DNA of 29,852 nt from JBBDSV01 sp040904785. Its GTDB lineage: Bacteria; Actinomycetota; Nitriliruptoria; Nitriliruptorales; Nitriliruptoraceae. Of this stretch, positions 7,705 to 14,528 are shown one piece after another. The stretch spans positions 1-29,852 of the forward strand of contig JBBDSV010000063.1 of assembly GCA_040904785.1 (NCBI GenBank), written 5' to 3'. Positions within the stretch are counted from its first letter, which is position 1. The number at the start of each line of letters is the position of its first letter. The position numbers and the translations under genes were made by a program. The notes below the pieces were generated by a model, which was given only the letters and a program-made list of their open reading frames with translations, was not told where the DNA came from and made no database searches.

Positions 7705-8181
7705 ATGAGTGACACGCGCCACACCCCCACCGCAGACGATGATGCACGTGTCGTGCCGGTCGACCTGCGCGACTACGTGCGCTTCTCAGAAGCCGCGCCC
7801 TGCCGCGTACGGGTGTTCGCCACCGAAGACCTGGCCCTCGACCTGTGGTGTCTCGAGCCGCAGCAGTCCACAGGCGTGCTGCACTATCCCGCACAGGACG
7901 TGACCTACACGGTGATCGGTGGCCGTTCCTGGTTCGTGACCGATGATGGGGAGGTCGGACTCGACCCGCTCGGCGCGATGCTCGTGCGGGCCGACACGGT
8001 GCATGGCATCGACAACCGTGCACCCGATCCGCTCATCGTCGCCGCATCATCAGCGCCGCCGTCGGTCGAGCCGGTCGACGCACCGGTGAGCAGCGCGGCT
8101 GCCGCGATCCGTTCCGACGCCGACGCCGGCATGTTCACGCGCCTGGCCAACGCAATCGCGCAGCGGCGCACACCGCGCTGA
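7705..8181 (+). CDS. Cupin-domain protein
   Basis: 158-residue single cupin domain (roughly residues 20-115) followed by an Ala/Ser/Pro-rich tail. The beta-barrel pattern is visible in the segments GVLHYPAQDVTYTVIGGRSWFVTDDGEV and DPLGAMLVRADTVHGIDNRAP. H59 in the first and H103 in the second are candidate metal ligands, but the second residue of the canonical first motif (HxH) is not present, so metal binding is uncertain. No enzyme activity can be assigned. It reads from a nearly leaderless -10 box and converges on the SRPBCC gene with a 12-bp gap. Confidence 0.75.
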   Translation: MSDTRHTPTADDDARVVPVDLRDYVRFSEAAPCRVRVFATEDLALDLWCLEPQQSTGVLHYPAQDVTYTVIGGRSWFVTDDGEVGLDPLGAMLVRADTVHGIDNRAPDPLIVAASSAPPSVEPVDAPVSSAAAAIRSDADAGMFTRLANAIAQRRTPR

Positions 8182-8193
8182 GCGGTGCTCGCA

Positions 8194-8634
8194 TCACCGT
8201 CGGGCGGCCAAGGCGGCGAGGCGTCGCAGCGAACGTCGGAACACGCGCTCGAGCAACGGCAGGACGAACAACGTCGCCAGGAACTCTCCCACCGGGCCGA
8301 AAGGCACATCGACGACCTCCCACCACACGACTGCGGTCCGCCCGTCGCGTGGTGCCAGCTCGAACGCACCGTGCCCGCGGATGATGCGTCCCAGGTGCTG
8401 GACGACAAGACGGTGTGGTGGTTCGAACACGGTCACTCGCATGGTGTCGTCGACCACGACCCCCAGCAGGCGCGTGGGACACCGGATCGTCACGCCCACC
8501 CCGGCACGCTGGGGGGTGAGCACCTCGACATCGACGGCATCGAGCATCCACTCGGGCTGCCGCTCCCAGTGCGTCAACAGCTCCCAGACGGCCTCGACTG
8601 GGGCGTCGACGTCGACCGTGACCGCCAGCCGCAT
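8194..8634 (-). CDS. SRPBCC / polyketide-cyclase-like lipid-binding-fold protein
   Basis: 146-residue START/Bet v1-fold protein. The opening VTVDVDAPVEAVWELLTHWERQPEW and the following VVVDDTMRVTVFEPPHRLVVQH are the common SRPBCC pattern: first strand, lid helix, then the central sheet. The C-terminal long helix (GEFLATLFVLPLLERVFRRSL) should line a hydrophobic cavity. Such proteins bind or transform a small hydrophobic ligand; none can be named here. ATG 8634 has GGAGG 5 nt upstream, whereas the longer GTG start at 8664 falls on a possible -10 box (TATCGT, 8668-8663). Confidence 0.82.
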   Translation of the reverse strand: MRLAVTVDVDAPVEAVWELLTHWERQPEWMLDAVDVEVLTPQRAGVGVTIRCPTRLLGVVVDDTMRVTVFEPPHRLVVQHLGRIIRGHGAFELAPRDGRTAVVWWEVVDVPFGPVGEFLATLFVLPLLERVFRRSLRRLAALAARR

Positions 8635-8749
8635 CTCCGCCTCCGCTCGCCGATGCACCGTCACGATAACGCGACCCGATCCAGCGCGAGCCGCGCGTCG
8701 GCGCGGGCAGCACGATTCCGCCGCGTCGACGGTGGGGTCGCCTGGGCAA

Positions 8750-8755
8750 TAGGCT
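8750..8755 (+). promoter_or_regulatory. Putative -10 box TAGGCT for the hydrolase-folP2 unit
   Basis: TAGGCT lies 90 nt upstream of the GTG at 8846. It is one of the recurrent TASSST hexamers. The intervening sequence has no convincing gene. Confidence 0.35.
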
Positions 8756-8845
8756 CATGGCCGACGCCGCCGGGCGTGAGCGGCCGCCCACCTTCAACCT
8801 CGTGGAGCGGCCTGCGCCGGCGCTCACAACCTCAAAGGAAGCCAC

Positions 8846-9616
8846 GTGTTCGCGGAAATCGACGGAAACTCCTGCCACTACCTGCGCTACGGCGATGGGC
8901 CACCGGTCATCTTCCTCCACGGTCTCGGGGGAACCGCCCACATCTGGCATGGGGTGATGCAGGCGATGCAGCAGCACCACCATGGTGTCGCCGTCGACCT
9001 TCGCGGCCACGGCCGCAGTCAGAGCAAGGGCAAGTTCTCGATCGAGACCTGGTCGAAGGACGTCGCACGGCTGATCCGTGAACTCGAGCTGCCTGCGGTG
9101 ACACTCGTCGGCCACTCGCTCGGCTCGTTGGTCGCCCAGCACCTCGCACACGGATCACCCGATGTGGTCGACCAGCTCGTGCTCGTCGGGGGCATCAGCT
9201 ACTTCCAGCCGCAGACAGCCGACGCCTACCGCCAGCGGGCCGACGTCGTCGAGACAAACGGCCTCGACGAACTGGCCGATGCATGGCTCGAGGGCGCGGT
9301 GTCGCCGCAGACCCACGCGATGCATCCGGGAACCGTCGGCCTGCTGCGGGAGATGTTCCTTCGCAACGATCCCATCAGCTACGCCAAGTCGTGCCGGGCC
9401 CTGTCGAAGGCGCCGCAGATCCGCCGCGACGAGATCGGGCAGCCGACGCTGATCGTGACCGGCGCACACGACCGATCGACTCCGTTGGCGATGGCGGAGG
9501 AACTCAAGTCATCGATCCCCGTCAGTCGGATCAAGGTGATTCCCGACGTCGGGCACTGGTTGCCGGTCGAGGCACCGGGCGCACTCGCAGCGACGATCCT
9601 CGAGTTCCTCACGTGA
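8846..9616 (+). CDS. Alpha/beta-hydrolase fold protein
   Basis: 256-residue cytoplasmic alpha/beta hydrolase. The oxyanion segment is FLHGLGG (residues 23-29), the nucleophile elbow is GHSLGS with S91, the acid is D209 (TGAHDRSTP) and the base is H237 (DVGHWLP). A cap region of about 80 residues lies between the nucleophile and the acid. The closest general resemblance is to the MhpC/BphD/lactonase group, but the substrate cannot be named. The GTG start has AAAGGAAG just upstream. The folP2-type gene begins 7 nt after its stop, so the two are probably cotranscribed. Confidence 0.85.
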   Translation: MFAEIDGNSCHYLRYGDGPPVIFLHGLGGTAHIWHGVMQAMQQHHHGVAVDLRGHGRSQSKGKFSIETWSKDVARLIRELELPAVTLVGHSLGSLVAQHLAHGSPDVVDQLVLVGGISYFQPQTADAYRQRADVVETNGLDELADAWLEGAVSPQTHAMHPGTVGLLREMFLRNDPISYAKSCRALSKAPQIRRDEIGQPTLIVTGAHDRSTPLAMAEELKSSIPVSRIKVIPDVGHWLPVEAPGALAATILEFLT

Positions 9617-9623
9617 GTCGTCG

Positions 9624-10574
9624 GTGACCTCCCCGGGTTCGGCTGCCGACGGCCAGCGCCCTGACGCGCTCGCCACGCCGCTGCTCGACGGACGCGACGC
9701 GCCAGCGCCGCAACTCGTGCTGCCACGGGCAACACTCGATTTCCGCCGGCGCACCGCCGTCATGGGCATCGTGAATCGCACCCCGGACTCGTTCTATGAC
9801 CGGGGGGCGACGTTCGCGTTCGACGCGGCGCTCGACGCGGCGAGCCGACAGGTCGCGGGCGGCGCCGACATCATCGACGTCGGCGGGATCAAGGGCGGTC
9901 CGGGCGCAGAGGTGTCCGTGGCTGAGGAGATCGACCGTGTCGTGCCGTTCATCGCGGCGCTGCGTGAGTCCCATGCCGACGTACTGATCTCGGTCGACAC
10001 GTTCCGCGCGCCGGTTGCGGACGCGGCGCTCGTGGCGGGCGCCGACATCGTCAACGACGTCACCGGCCTTCACGACGCCGAGGTGCTCGACGTCGTCGTC
10101 GCGCACGACGCCGGCTACATCGCCATGCACCACGGCGGCCGTCCACGGACCCGTCCCTTTCGGCGCGACTACGACCCCGATGTGACCACCGCGGTCGTCG
10201 AGCACTGCCGCGCGCTGACGACGCGGGCATGCCAGGCGGGCGTCGATCCACGCCGGCTCATCGTCGACCCGGGCCACGACTTCCAGAAAACGACCGCGCA
10301 GTCGCTCGAGGTGACACGCCGGCTGCCGGAATTGGCTGCGCTCGGCTTCCCCGTGCTCGTCGCCCTGTCGAACAAGGACTTCATCGGCGAGACGCTGCGC
10401 GCACCCATCGACCGCCGGGTCGACGGCAGCCTCGCGGCTGCGGTCTTCAGCGTCCTTCGCGGTGCACACATCGTGCGTGTCCACGAAGTCGAGCGCACCG
10501 TCGACGTGCTGCAGATGACCGCGGCCCTGCTCGGCTGGCAGCCGCCCAGTATCGCCACCCGCGGCCTGGAATAG
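9624..10574 (+). CDS. folP2: Dihydropteroate-synthase-family protein, FolP2 type
   Basis: 316-residue TIM-barrel protein of the pterin-binding family. Motifs present are GIVNRTPDSFYDRGATF (48-64), ADIIDVGGIKGGPG (81-94), SVDTFRA (123-129), NDVTG (144-148), LIVDPGHDF (212-220) and VALSNKDFIGETL (246-258). In catalytic DHPS the second motif reads as GGESTRPG and the last as GxSRK; both are altered here. The changed forms are those of mycobacterial FolP2 (Rv1207), which is reported not to have DHPS activity. I therefore infer a related but different reaction or a regulatory role. GTG 9624 is the most upstream start; a shorter N-terminus is possible because no strong ribosome site is seen. It lies 7 nt after the hydrolase gene. 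Confidence 0.85.
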   Translation: MTSPGSAADGQRPDALATPLLDGRDAPAPQLVLPRATLDFRRRTAVMGIVNRTPDSFYDRGATFAFDAALDAASRQVAGGADIIDVGGIKGGPGAEVSVAEEIDRVVPFIAALRESHADVLISVDTFRAPVADAALVAGADIVNDVTGLHDAEVLDVVVAHDAGYIAMHHGGRPRTRPFRRDYDPDVTTAVVEHCRALTTRACQAGVDPRRLIVDPGHDFQKTTAQSLEVTRRLPELAALGFPVLVALSNKDFIGETLRAPIDRRVDGSLAAAVFSVLRGAHIVRVHEVERTVDVLQMTAALLGWQPPSIATRGLE

Positions 10575-10625
10575 TCCAGACCGTCAGCTGCCTGCGGGCC
10601 CGGCGCGCGCACCGACCGGCCACGC

Positions 10626-10631
10626 TACGGT
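10626..10631 (+). promoter_or_regulatory. Putative -10 box TACGGT for the [2Fe-2S] protein gene
   Basis: TACGGT, 35 nt before the GTG at 10667, with a strong GGAGG ribosome site in between. It is the same TASSST class as the other start-proximal hexamers. Confidence 0.35.
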
Positions 10632-10666
10632 CGCGTCGGCGAAGCCGGCGACACGAAGGAGGCACC

Positions 10667-11065
10667 GTGGCGCGCGTGGGCATGCCCCGCAAGTTCGTCT
10701 TCGTCTGCATCAACGAGCGGCCCGCAGAGCATCCGCGGCCCTCGTGCATGGCGCGCGGCTCGGCGAACCTGTTCGAGGCGATGCGCGAGGAGACGGGCCG
10801 CCAGGGCCTCGTGGACGTCAAGGTCGTGGCGACCGGCTGCCTCGAGCCGTGCATGGTCGGCCCGACGATCTACGTCGCCCCCGACGACGTCTGGTACGGC
10901 GGGGTGACGGTCGAAGACGTCCCCCAGATCGTCGAGCAGCACCTGGCGAACGACGAGCCGGTCGAATTCTTGCGGATCGGCCGTGAAGAGTTCGCCCTCT
11001 CCCCGCTCGAGGGCCGCTCTGAGATGCCGCCCGGGATGATCCCGCCGGCGACACCGGGGTTCTGA
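10667..11065 (+). CDS. Thioredoxin-like [2Fe-2S] ferredoxin
   Basis: 132-residue protein with the cysteine pattern of thioredoxin-fold (Shethna-type) [2Fe-2S] ferredoxins: C14-x12-C27 near the N-terminus and C58-x3-C62 after the second strand. The sequences FVFVCINERPAEHPRPSC and ATGCLEPCMVGPTIYV show these. The fold usually works as a small electron carrier in the cytoplasm, sometimes as a subunit of hydrogenase or formate dehydrogenase complexes, none of which is nearby. About 40 C-terminal residues extend past the core. GTG 10667 is chosen because GAAGGAGG lies 4 nt upstream. The redox partner is unknown. Confidence 0.88.
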   Translation: MARVGMPRKFVFVCINERPAEHPRPSCMARGSANLFEAMREETGRQGLVDVKVVATGCLEPCMVGPTIYVAPDDVWYGGVTVEDVPQIVEQHLANDEPVEFLRIGREEFALSPLEGRSEMPPGMIPPATPGF

Positions 11066-11134
11066 CGCAGAAGCCGTCCAGCCGCGAGCGCTGCCGGGCG
11101 ATGGTGTTTGGTCCGGGGATCGAGGCGACCTCGC

Positions 11135-11140
11135 TAGCCT
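11135..11140 (+). promoter_or_regulatory. Putative -10 box TAGCCT for the deaminase gene
   Basis: TAGCCT, 22 nt upstream of the GTG at 11163. The short leader still contains a GGGAG ribosome site at 11152-11156. Confidence 0.45.
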
Positions 11141-11162
11141 TCGCCCGAGACGGGAGCTGACC

Positions 11163-11642
11163 GTGGAACGCGCCTCGTGGGACGAGTACTTCCTGCAACT
11201 CGCGCGCACAACCGCGACGCGCGCGACCTGCAGTCGCCGCAAGCACGGCGCGGTGATCGTGCAGGGCCGACGTATCGTGGCCACTGGCTACAACGGAGGT
11301 CCTTCGGGCTATCCCCACTGCTTCGACGGCGCATGTCCGCGGGCGCAGTCGACGGCGCTGCAGGGACATGACGACGAGCAGTGCATCGCGATTCATGCCG
11401 AGGCGAACGCACTGCTGTTCTCGTCGCCTGAGGAACGCGACAACGCGTCGCTCTACTGCACCGGCGCGCCCTGCTTCGGCTGCGCCAAGCTGATCGCCAA
11501 TTCCGGGGTGACCGAAGTCGTCGCCGCGAGCGGCCGCTACGAGGGCTGGGAAGCGACACGGGACTTCCTGCGGGCCACCGGCGTTCGTGTGCGACTCCTC
11601 GACGGATTCGACGATGCGCCGATGCTGCAGTTCGCCGACTGA
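11163..11642 (+). CDS. dCMP deaminase / ComEB-family cytidine-type deaminase
   Basis: 159-residue zinc-dependent deaminase. The catalytic motif is H78-A-E80 (IHAEANAL) and the zinc pair is C104-x2-C107 (GAPCFGCAK). The N-terminal KHGAVIV and TGYNGGPSG segments are those of the dCMP deaminase/ComEB group, which turns dCMP into dUMP for dTMP synthesis. An insert with two more cysteines (C53, C58; PHCFDGACPR) precedes the catalytic histidine, as is common in this group where it can bind an extra zinc. GTG start with GGGAG upstream. It ends before a strong terminator-like hairpin. Confidence 0.88.
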   Translation: MERASWDEYFLQLARTTATRATCSRRKHGAVIVQGRRIVATGYNGGPSGYPHCFDGACPRAQSTALQGHDDEQCIAIHAEANALLFSSPEERDNASLYCTGAPCFGCAKLIANSGVTEVVAASGRYEGWEATRDFLRATGVRVRLLDGFDDAPMLQFAD

Positions 11643-11690
11643 CGCTCCACCCGGGACCGATCACGCGCGACAGTCCGGGGAAAATGACAC

Positions 11691-11717
11691 GCCCCCTCGG
11701 CCAATGACCGAGGGGGC
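11691..11717 (+). terminator. Terminator-like hairpin after the deaminase gene
   Basis: Perfect 10-bp inverted repeat GCCCCCTCGG / CCGAGGGGGC around a 7-nt loop, 48 nt past the deaminase stop. No T-run follows on the plus strand; on the minus strand the hairpin is followed by a short T-rich stretch. It is probably a terminator of the GC-hairpin type. Confidence 0.65.
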
Positions 11718-12062
11718 GGAAGATCGCTCGGAGCTTCGACCATGGATGCGTTGGGATGGGAGCGCATCCGGCGGTGGGAGAGCCGCCAAGTGGAGCGGGA
11801 GAGTGGTCGAGCGTATTCCCGAGCGTCGTGCGGGACCGGGTGGGAGAGGGAGAGTGGCCCCGCACAGATCTTCAGTTGTCAACTTTCGTTCGGCGCCGGG
11901 TGTGATCTGGACGAGAACCCCGTCCGATCGACACGTCCTTGGTGCGCCTCCACGCTATTGGATCGGAGTTCCGAAGAATTTCCGGTCCATTGGCGTCGTG
12001 TTTGCTACTGTACCGTACCAATATCTCTGCGCAAGCTCGCAACCTGCGATATTGGACCGCTA
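11718..12062. promoter_or_regulatory. Long regulatory region upstream of the MocR-type gene
   Basis: About 345 bp without a convincing gene. The left part (11745-11857) has a GATGCG/CGCATC pairing (11745-11750 with 11763-11768), a GGCGG/CCGCC hairpin (11770-11774 with 11783-11787) whose loop holds GGGAGAG, and four copies of GGGAGAG (11776, 11797, 11842, 11848). Two of these copies are extended to GGGAGAGTGG. The right part (11955 onward) is much richer in A+T and carries ATTGG half-sites. An open frame in register with the regulator runs through it, but its composition is unlike the flanking genes. Confidence 0.55.
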
Positions 12063-12076
12063 TTGGAAGATCCAAT
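11955..12076. promoter_or_regulatory. Putative MocR operator: cluster of ATTGG half-sites
   Basis: CTATTGGA occurs at 11955-11962 and 12060-12067 as a perfect direct repeat. CCAATATC (12018-12025) and GATATTGG (12048-12055) form an 8-bp inverted repeat with centres 30 bp apart. ATTGGA-AGA-TCCAAT at 12062-12076 is a tight palindrome, and another ATTGG lies at 11989-11993. MocR regulators such as PdxR and GabR bind direct and inverted repeats ahead of their own gene. A possible -10 (TACTGT, 12006-12011) lies inside the cluster. Function is inferred. Confidence 0.6.
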
Positions 12077-13568
12077 TAGAGAAACTGGATCGCACCTCGG
12101 GGCGATTCTCGCCGACGGGATGCGGGGTGACGGGCCGCTGTATCGGCTGCTCGCCACCGCGCTCAAGCAGGCCATCGACCGCGGCGACGTCCCGCTGGGA
12201 ACGGTGCTGCCCCCCGAGCGTGCGCTCGCGAACGCGCTGGCGGTCAGCCGCGCGACGGTGGTGGCCGCCTACGACCGGCTCAAGGCCGAAGGCTGGCTCG
12301 AGAGCCGCCGCGGTTCGGGGACCTGGGTTCGCGACGCCACCGCGTCTCTTCATCCCGGCGTCGACGCCGTGTCCACCGGACGGCTGTTCCTCGCCAACGA
12401 CGCGATCGGCAGCTTGACCGACCCGAGCAGCGAGTCCGCCTCCGACTCGGACGTCATCGAACTGTCCGTCGCCGCCGTGACAGGCGCATCCGTCATCGCC
12501 GACGTGCTCCTCGAGCTGACACGCGACGACATCGAGGCGTTGACGGGACACCACGGCTACGTGCCGCAGGGCTTGCGTGCGCTGCGCGGCCGTGTCGCCG
12601 ACTACTACGCGGCGATGCAGCTGCCGACCCTGGCCGACCAGGTCATCGTCACCACAGGCGCCCATCAAGCCCTGTCGCTCGTCGCCCGCCAGGCGGTACA
12701 ACCGGGAGACGCGGTGTTGGTGGAAAGTCCCACGTTCCCGGGTGCGCTCGATGTCTTCCGCCGTTTCGGTGCCCGCCCGATCCCGCTGCCCGTCGATGAA
12801 CACGGCGCGCGAACCGACACCATCGCCGAACTCGTCGAACGCGCCGATCCGGCGATGATCTATGTCGCCCCGCACTTCCACAATCCCACGGGGACGGTGA
12901 TGCCCGTCGAACGGCGCATGGAACTCGGTGCCATTGCCGCACAGTCGCGCACCCCGGTCGTCGAGGATCTGGCGCTCGCCGACGTGGCCATCGACGACAT
13001 CGACCTGCCCCCACCGATCGCCGCACTGTGCCCCGAGGCGACGGTGCACACGATCGGCTCAACCGCCAAGCTGTTCTGGGCGGGACTGCGCATCGGCTGG
13101 TTGCGCACCCCGGAGTCGTGGGCGCCGCGCATGCTCGCGACCAAGACCGTGGCCGACCTCGGTTCCCCGCTGCTGTCTCAGCTGCTCGTGTTCCGGCTGC
13201 TCGACCGCATCGACGACGTCAAGACACAGCGCCGCGAGCAGCTTCGACCAAGGCGCGACCAGATGTGCGCGTTGCTGGCCGAGCACCTGCCAGATTGGTC
13301 GTATCGATGCCCCAGCGGCGGACTGTCATTGTGGGTGACGCTTCCGCACGGCAACGCCGACGAATTCGCGGATGTGGCGATGCGCCACGGGGTCGCGATC
13401 GTTCCCGGCCCGGCGTTGAGCGTCGACGAGGGAAATCGACGCTGCCTGCGCCTCGTCTATGCGCACACCGAGGCCGACATCGACGAAGGCGTCCGACGGC
13501 TGGTGGCAGCCTGGGAGGCGTACGTGTCGACGACCACGAGCCGCTCCTCGGCACGGCTGCTCGTCTGA
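12063..13568 (+). CDS. MocR/PdxR-type transcriptional regulator (GntR wHTH fused to aminotransferase domain)
   Basis: 501-residue protein with an N-terminal GntR winged helix (about 24-88; GPLYRLLATALKQAI, LPPERALANAL, SRATVVAAYDRL) and a fold-type I aminotransferase-like domain (about 120-485). The PLP lysine is K336 in TIGSTAKLFWAG, and the HNPTG segment of the fold is present. Family members sense PLP or an amino compound and regulate pyridoxine, GABA, taurine or similar genes. The start is uncertain: TTG 12063 keeps the conserved residues just before the GPLY motif, but it overlaps an inverted repeat and lacks a good ribosome site. ATG 12120 is the alternative. No obvious target lies next door, so it may regulate itself or a distant gene. 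Confidence 0.85.
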   Translation: MEDPIRETGSHLGAILADGMRGDGPLYRLLATALKQAIDRGDVPLGTVLPPERALANALAVSRATVVAAYDRLKAEGWLESRRGSGTWVRDATASLHPGVDAVSTGRLFLANDAIGSLTDPSSESASDSDVIELSVAAVTGASVIADVLLELTRDDIEALTGHHGYVPQGLRALRGRVADYYAAMQLPTLADQVIVTTGAHQALSLVARQAVQPGDAVLVESPTFPGALDVFRRFGARPIPLPVDEHGARTDTIAELVERADPAMIYVAPHFHNPTGTVMPVERRMELGAIAAQSRTPVVEDLALADVAIDDIDLPPPIAALCPEATVHTIGSTAKLFWAGLRIGWLRTPESWAPRMLATKTVADLGSPLLSQLLVFRLLDRIDDVKTQRREQLRPRRDQMCALLAEHLPDWSYRCPSGGLSLWVTLPHGNADEFADVAMRHGVAIVPGPALSVDEGNRRCLRLVYAHTEADIDEGVRRLVAAWEAYVSTTTSRSSARLLV

Positions 13569-13590
13569 GCACCTCCCCCTCGAACGCAAT

Positions 13591-13617
13591 CGGTCCCGGC
13601 CGTGAAGGCCGGGACCG
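13591..13617. terminator. Bidirectional terminator hairpin
   Basis: Perfect 11-bp inverted repeat CGGTCCCGGCC / GGCCGGGACCG with a 5-nt loop, between the convergent MocR gene and the ferredoxin pair. It is followed by TTCGCTTGT on the plus strand. The position and stem strength fit a shared terminator. Confidence 0.8.
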
Positions 13618-13641
13618 TTCGCTTGTCCGCACCAGCGCACG

Positions 13642-13977
13642 TCAGGTGGCAGACGACACCTCGTAGGTCGCGATCTGGGGATGGTCGACCTTCGTCGGAC
13701 CGATGTCCGAGGCACCACCGGGCGCGCCCAACGCGGTCACCGAGTCGTCGAAGAACTCGGCGTTGACCGAGGTGAACGACTTCCACTCGTCCGGGACGTC
13801 GTCGGCGTAGAAGATCGCCTCGACCGGACATGCGGGTTCGCACGCCGCGCAGTCGATGCACTCGCCGGGGTGGATGTAGAGCATCCGGTCCCCTTCGTAG
13901 ATGCAGTCGACCGGGCACTCCTCGACGCAGGCCTTGTCCTTGACGTCCATGCACGGTTCGGCGATGACGTACGTCAA
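13642..13977 (-). CDS. fdxA: FdxA-type seven-iron ferredoxin, second copy of a tandem pair
   Basis: 111-residue 7Fe ferredoxin ([3Fe-4S] plus [4Fe-4S]) of the mycobacterial FdxA type, an electron carrier in the cytoplasm. The cysteines run as C9-x7-C17-x3-C21 and C40-x2-C43-x2-C46-x3-C50 (within PCMDVKDKACVEEC and ECIDCAACEPAC). The DDVPDEWKSFTSVNAEFFDD segment after the clusters and the C-terminal tail are family features. The start is TTG 13977, one base after the stop of the upstream ferredoxin. Its GGGAGG ribosome site lies inside the last codons of that gene, so translation of the two copies is probably coupled. Confidence 0.92.
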   Translation of the reverse strand: MTYVIAEPCMDVKDKACVEECPVDCIYEGDRMLYIHPGECIDCAACEPACPVEAIFYADDVPDEWKSFTSVNAEFFDDSVTALGAPGGASDIGPTKVDHPQIATYEVSSAT

Positions 13978-13978
13978 C

Positions 13979-14302
13979 TCACGCCTCCCAGGACGCGATC
14001 TTCGGGTGGTCCTTGTCGGCAACGTCGACCGTTGCCGCCCCGCCGGGCGAACCCAGCCCGGTGACGGAGTCCTCGAAGAACTCGGCGTTGATCGGCGTGA
14101 ATTCTTTCCACTCGTCCGGGACGTCGTCCTCGTAGAAGATCGCCTCGACGGGACAGACCGGTTCGCACGCACCGCAGTCGATGCATTCGGTGGGGTGGAT
14201 GTAAAGCATCCGGTCCCCTTCGTAGATGCAGTCGACCGGGCACTCCTCGACGCAGGCCTTGTCCTTCACGTCGATACAGGGCTCAGCGATGGTGTAGGTC
14301 AC
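13979..14302 (-). CDS. fdxA: FdxA-type seven-iron ferredoxin, first copy of a tandem pair
   Basis: 107-residue 7Fe ferredoxin, clearly a paralogue of the next gene. The cluster region is almost identical, with the same spacing of all seven cysteines; differences gather in the C-terminal 30 residues (DSVTGLGSPGGAATVDVADKDHPKIASWEA). Start GTG 14302 has AGGAGG 7 nt upstream. The first residues VTYTIAEPCIDVKDKAC match the mature N-terminus known for actinobacterial FdxA. It is the leading gene of a two-gene unit whose leader contains three small hairpins. Partners could be cytochrome P450s or other oxidoreductases elsewhere in the genome. Confidence 0.93.
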   Translation of the reverse strand: MTYTIAEPCIDVKDKACVEECPVDCIYEGDRMLYIHPTECIDCGACEPVCPVEAIFYEDDVPDEWKEFTPINAEFFEDSVTGLGSPGGAATVDVADKDHPKIASWEA

Positions 14303-14330
14303 TTCGAGGCCTCCTGTCATCTGGTGGCGC

Positions 14331-14387
14331 GACCTGGCAGGTCGTCCGGCGCCACCGGTGGCTGGCAACCAGCGCGGTGACATCGTA
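14331..14387 (-). promoter_or_regulatory. Structured leader and -10 box of the ferredoxin pair
   Basis: On the minus strand TACGAT (14387-14382) may be a -10 box. Between it and the ribosome site lie GCTGG-CAA-CCAGC (14361-14373), the 12-bp palindrome GCCACCGGTGGC (14351-14362) and GACCT-GGC-AGGTC (14331-14343). The first two overlap by two bases, so they could be alternative pairings. Confidence 0.4.
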
Positions 14388-14528
14388 GAGCGTCCCGCCG
14401 TCATCGCGCACATCCGCGGCCACCGCCACCAACCACACCCGCCGCGCACCGCGGGCTGACGCCTGCGGCACACTGACGTTGGCGAACGCGTGCAGCGATT
14501 CGCGCGGACACGACGGCACGGAGTGGCG

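Noticed and set aside
7499..7708. A 69-codon plus-strand frame before the cupin gene
   Set aside because: Arg/Ala-rich, no ribosome site and no recognisable family; it ends across the cupin start.
8420..8428. GGTTCGAAC, the T-loop signature of a tRNA
   Set aside because: It lies inside the SRPBCC gene; no acceptor stem, anticodon arm or CCA fits around it.
11776..11854. Glycine riboswitch suggested by GGGAGAG motifs
   Set aside because: The rest of the glycine aptamer consensus is not present and the downstream gene is a regulator, not glycine metabolism.
11742..12062. Extension of the MocR gene to ATG 11742 (107 more residues)
   Set aside because: The extra segment has no domain, is rich in Trp/Cys/Ser, changes base composition and runs through the operator repeats; MocR proteins begin shortly before the GPLY motif.
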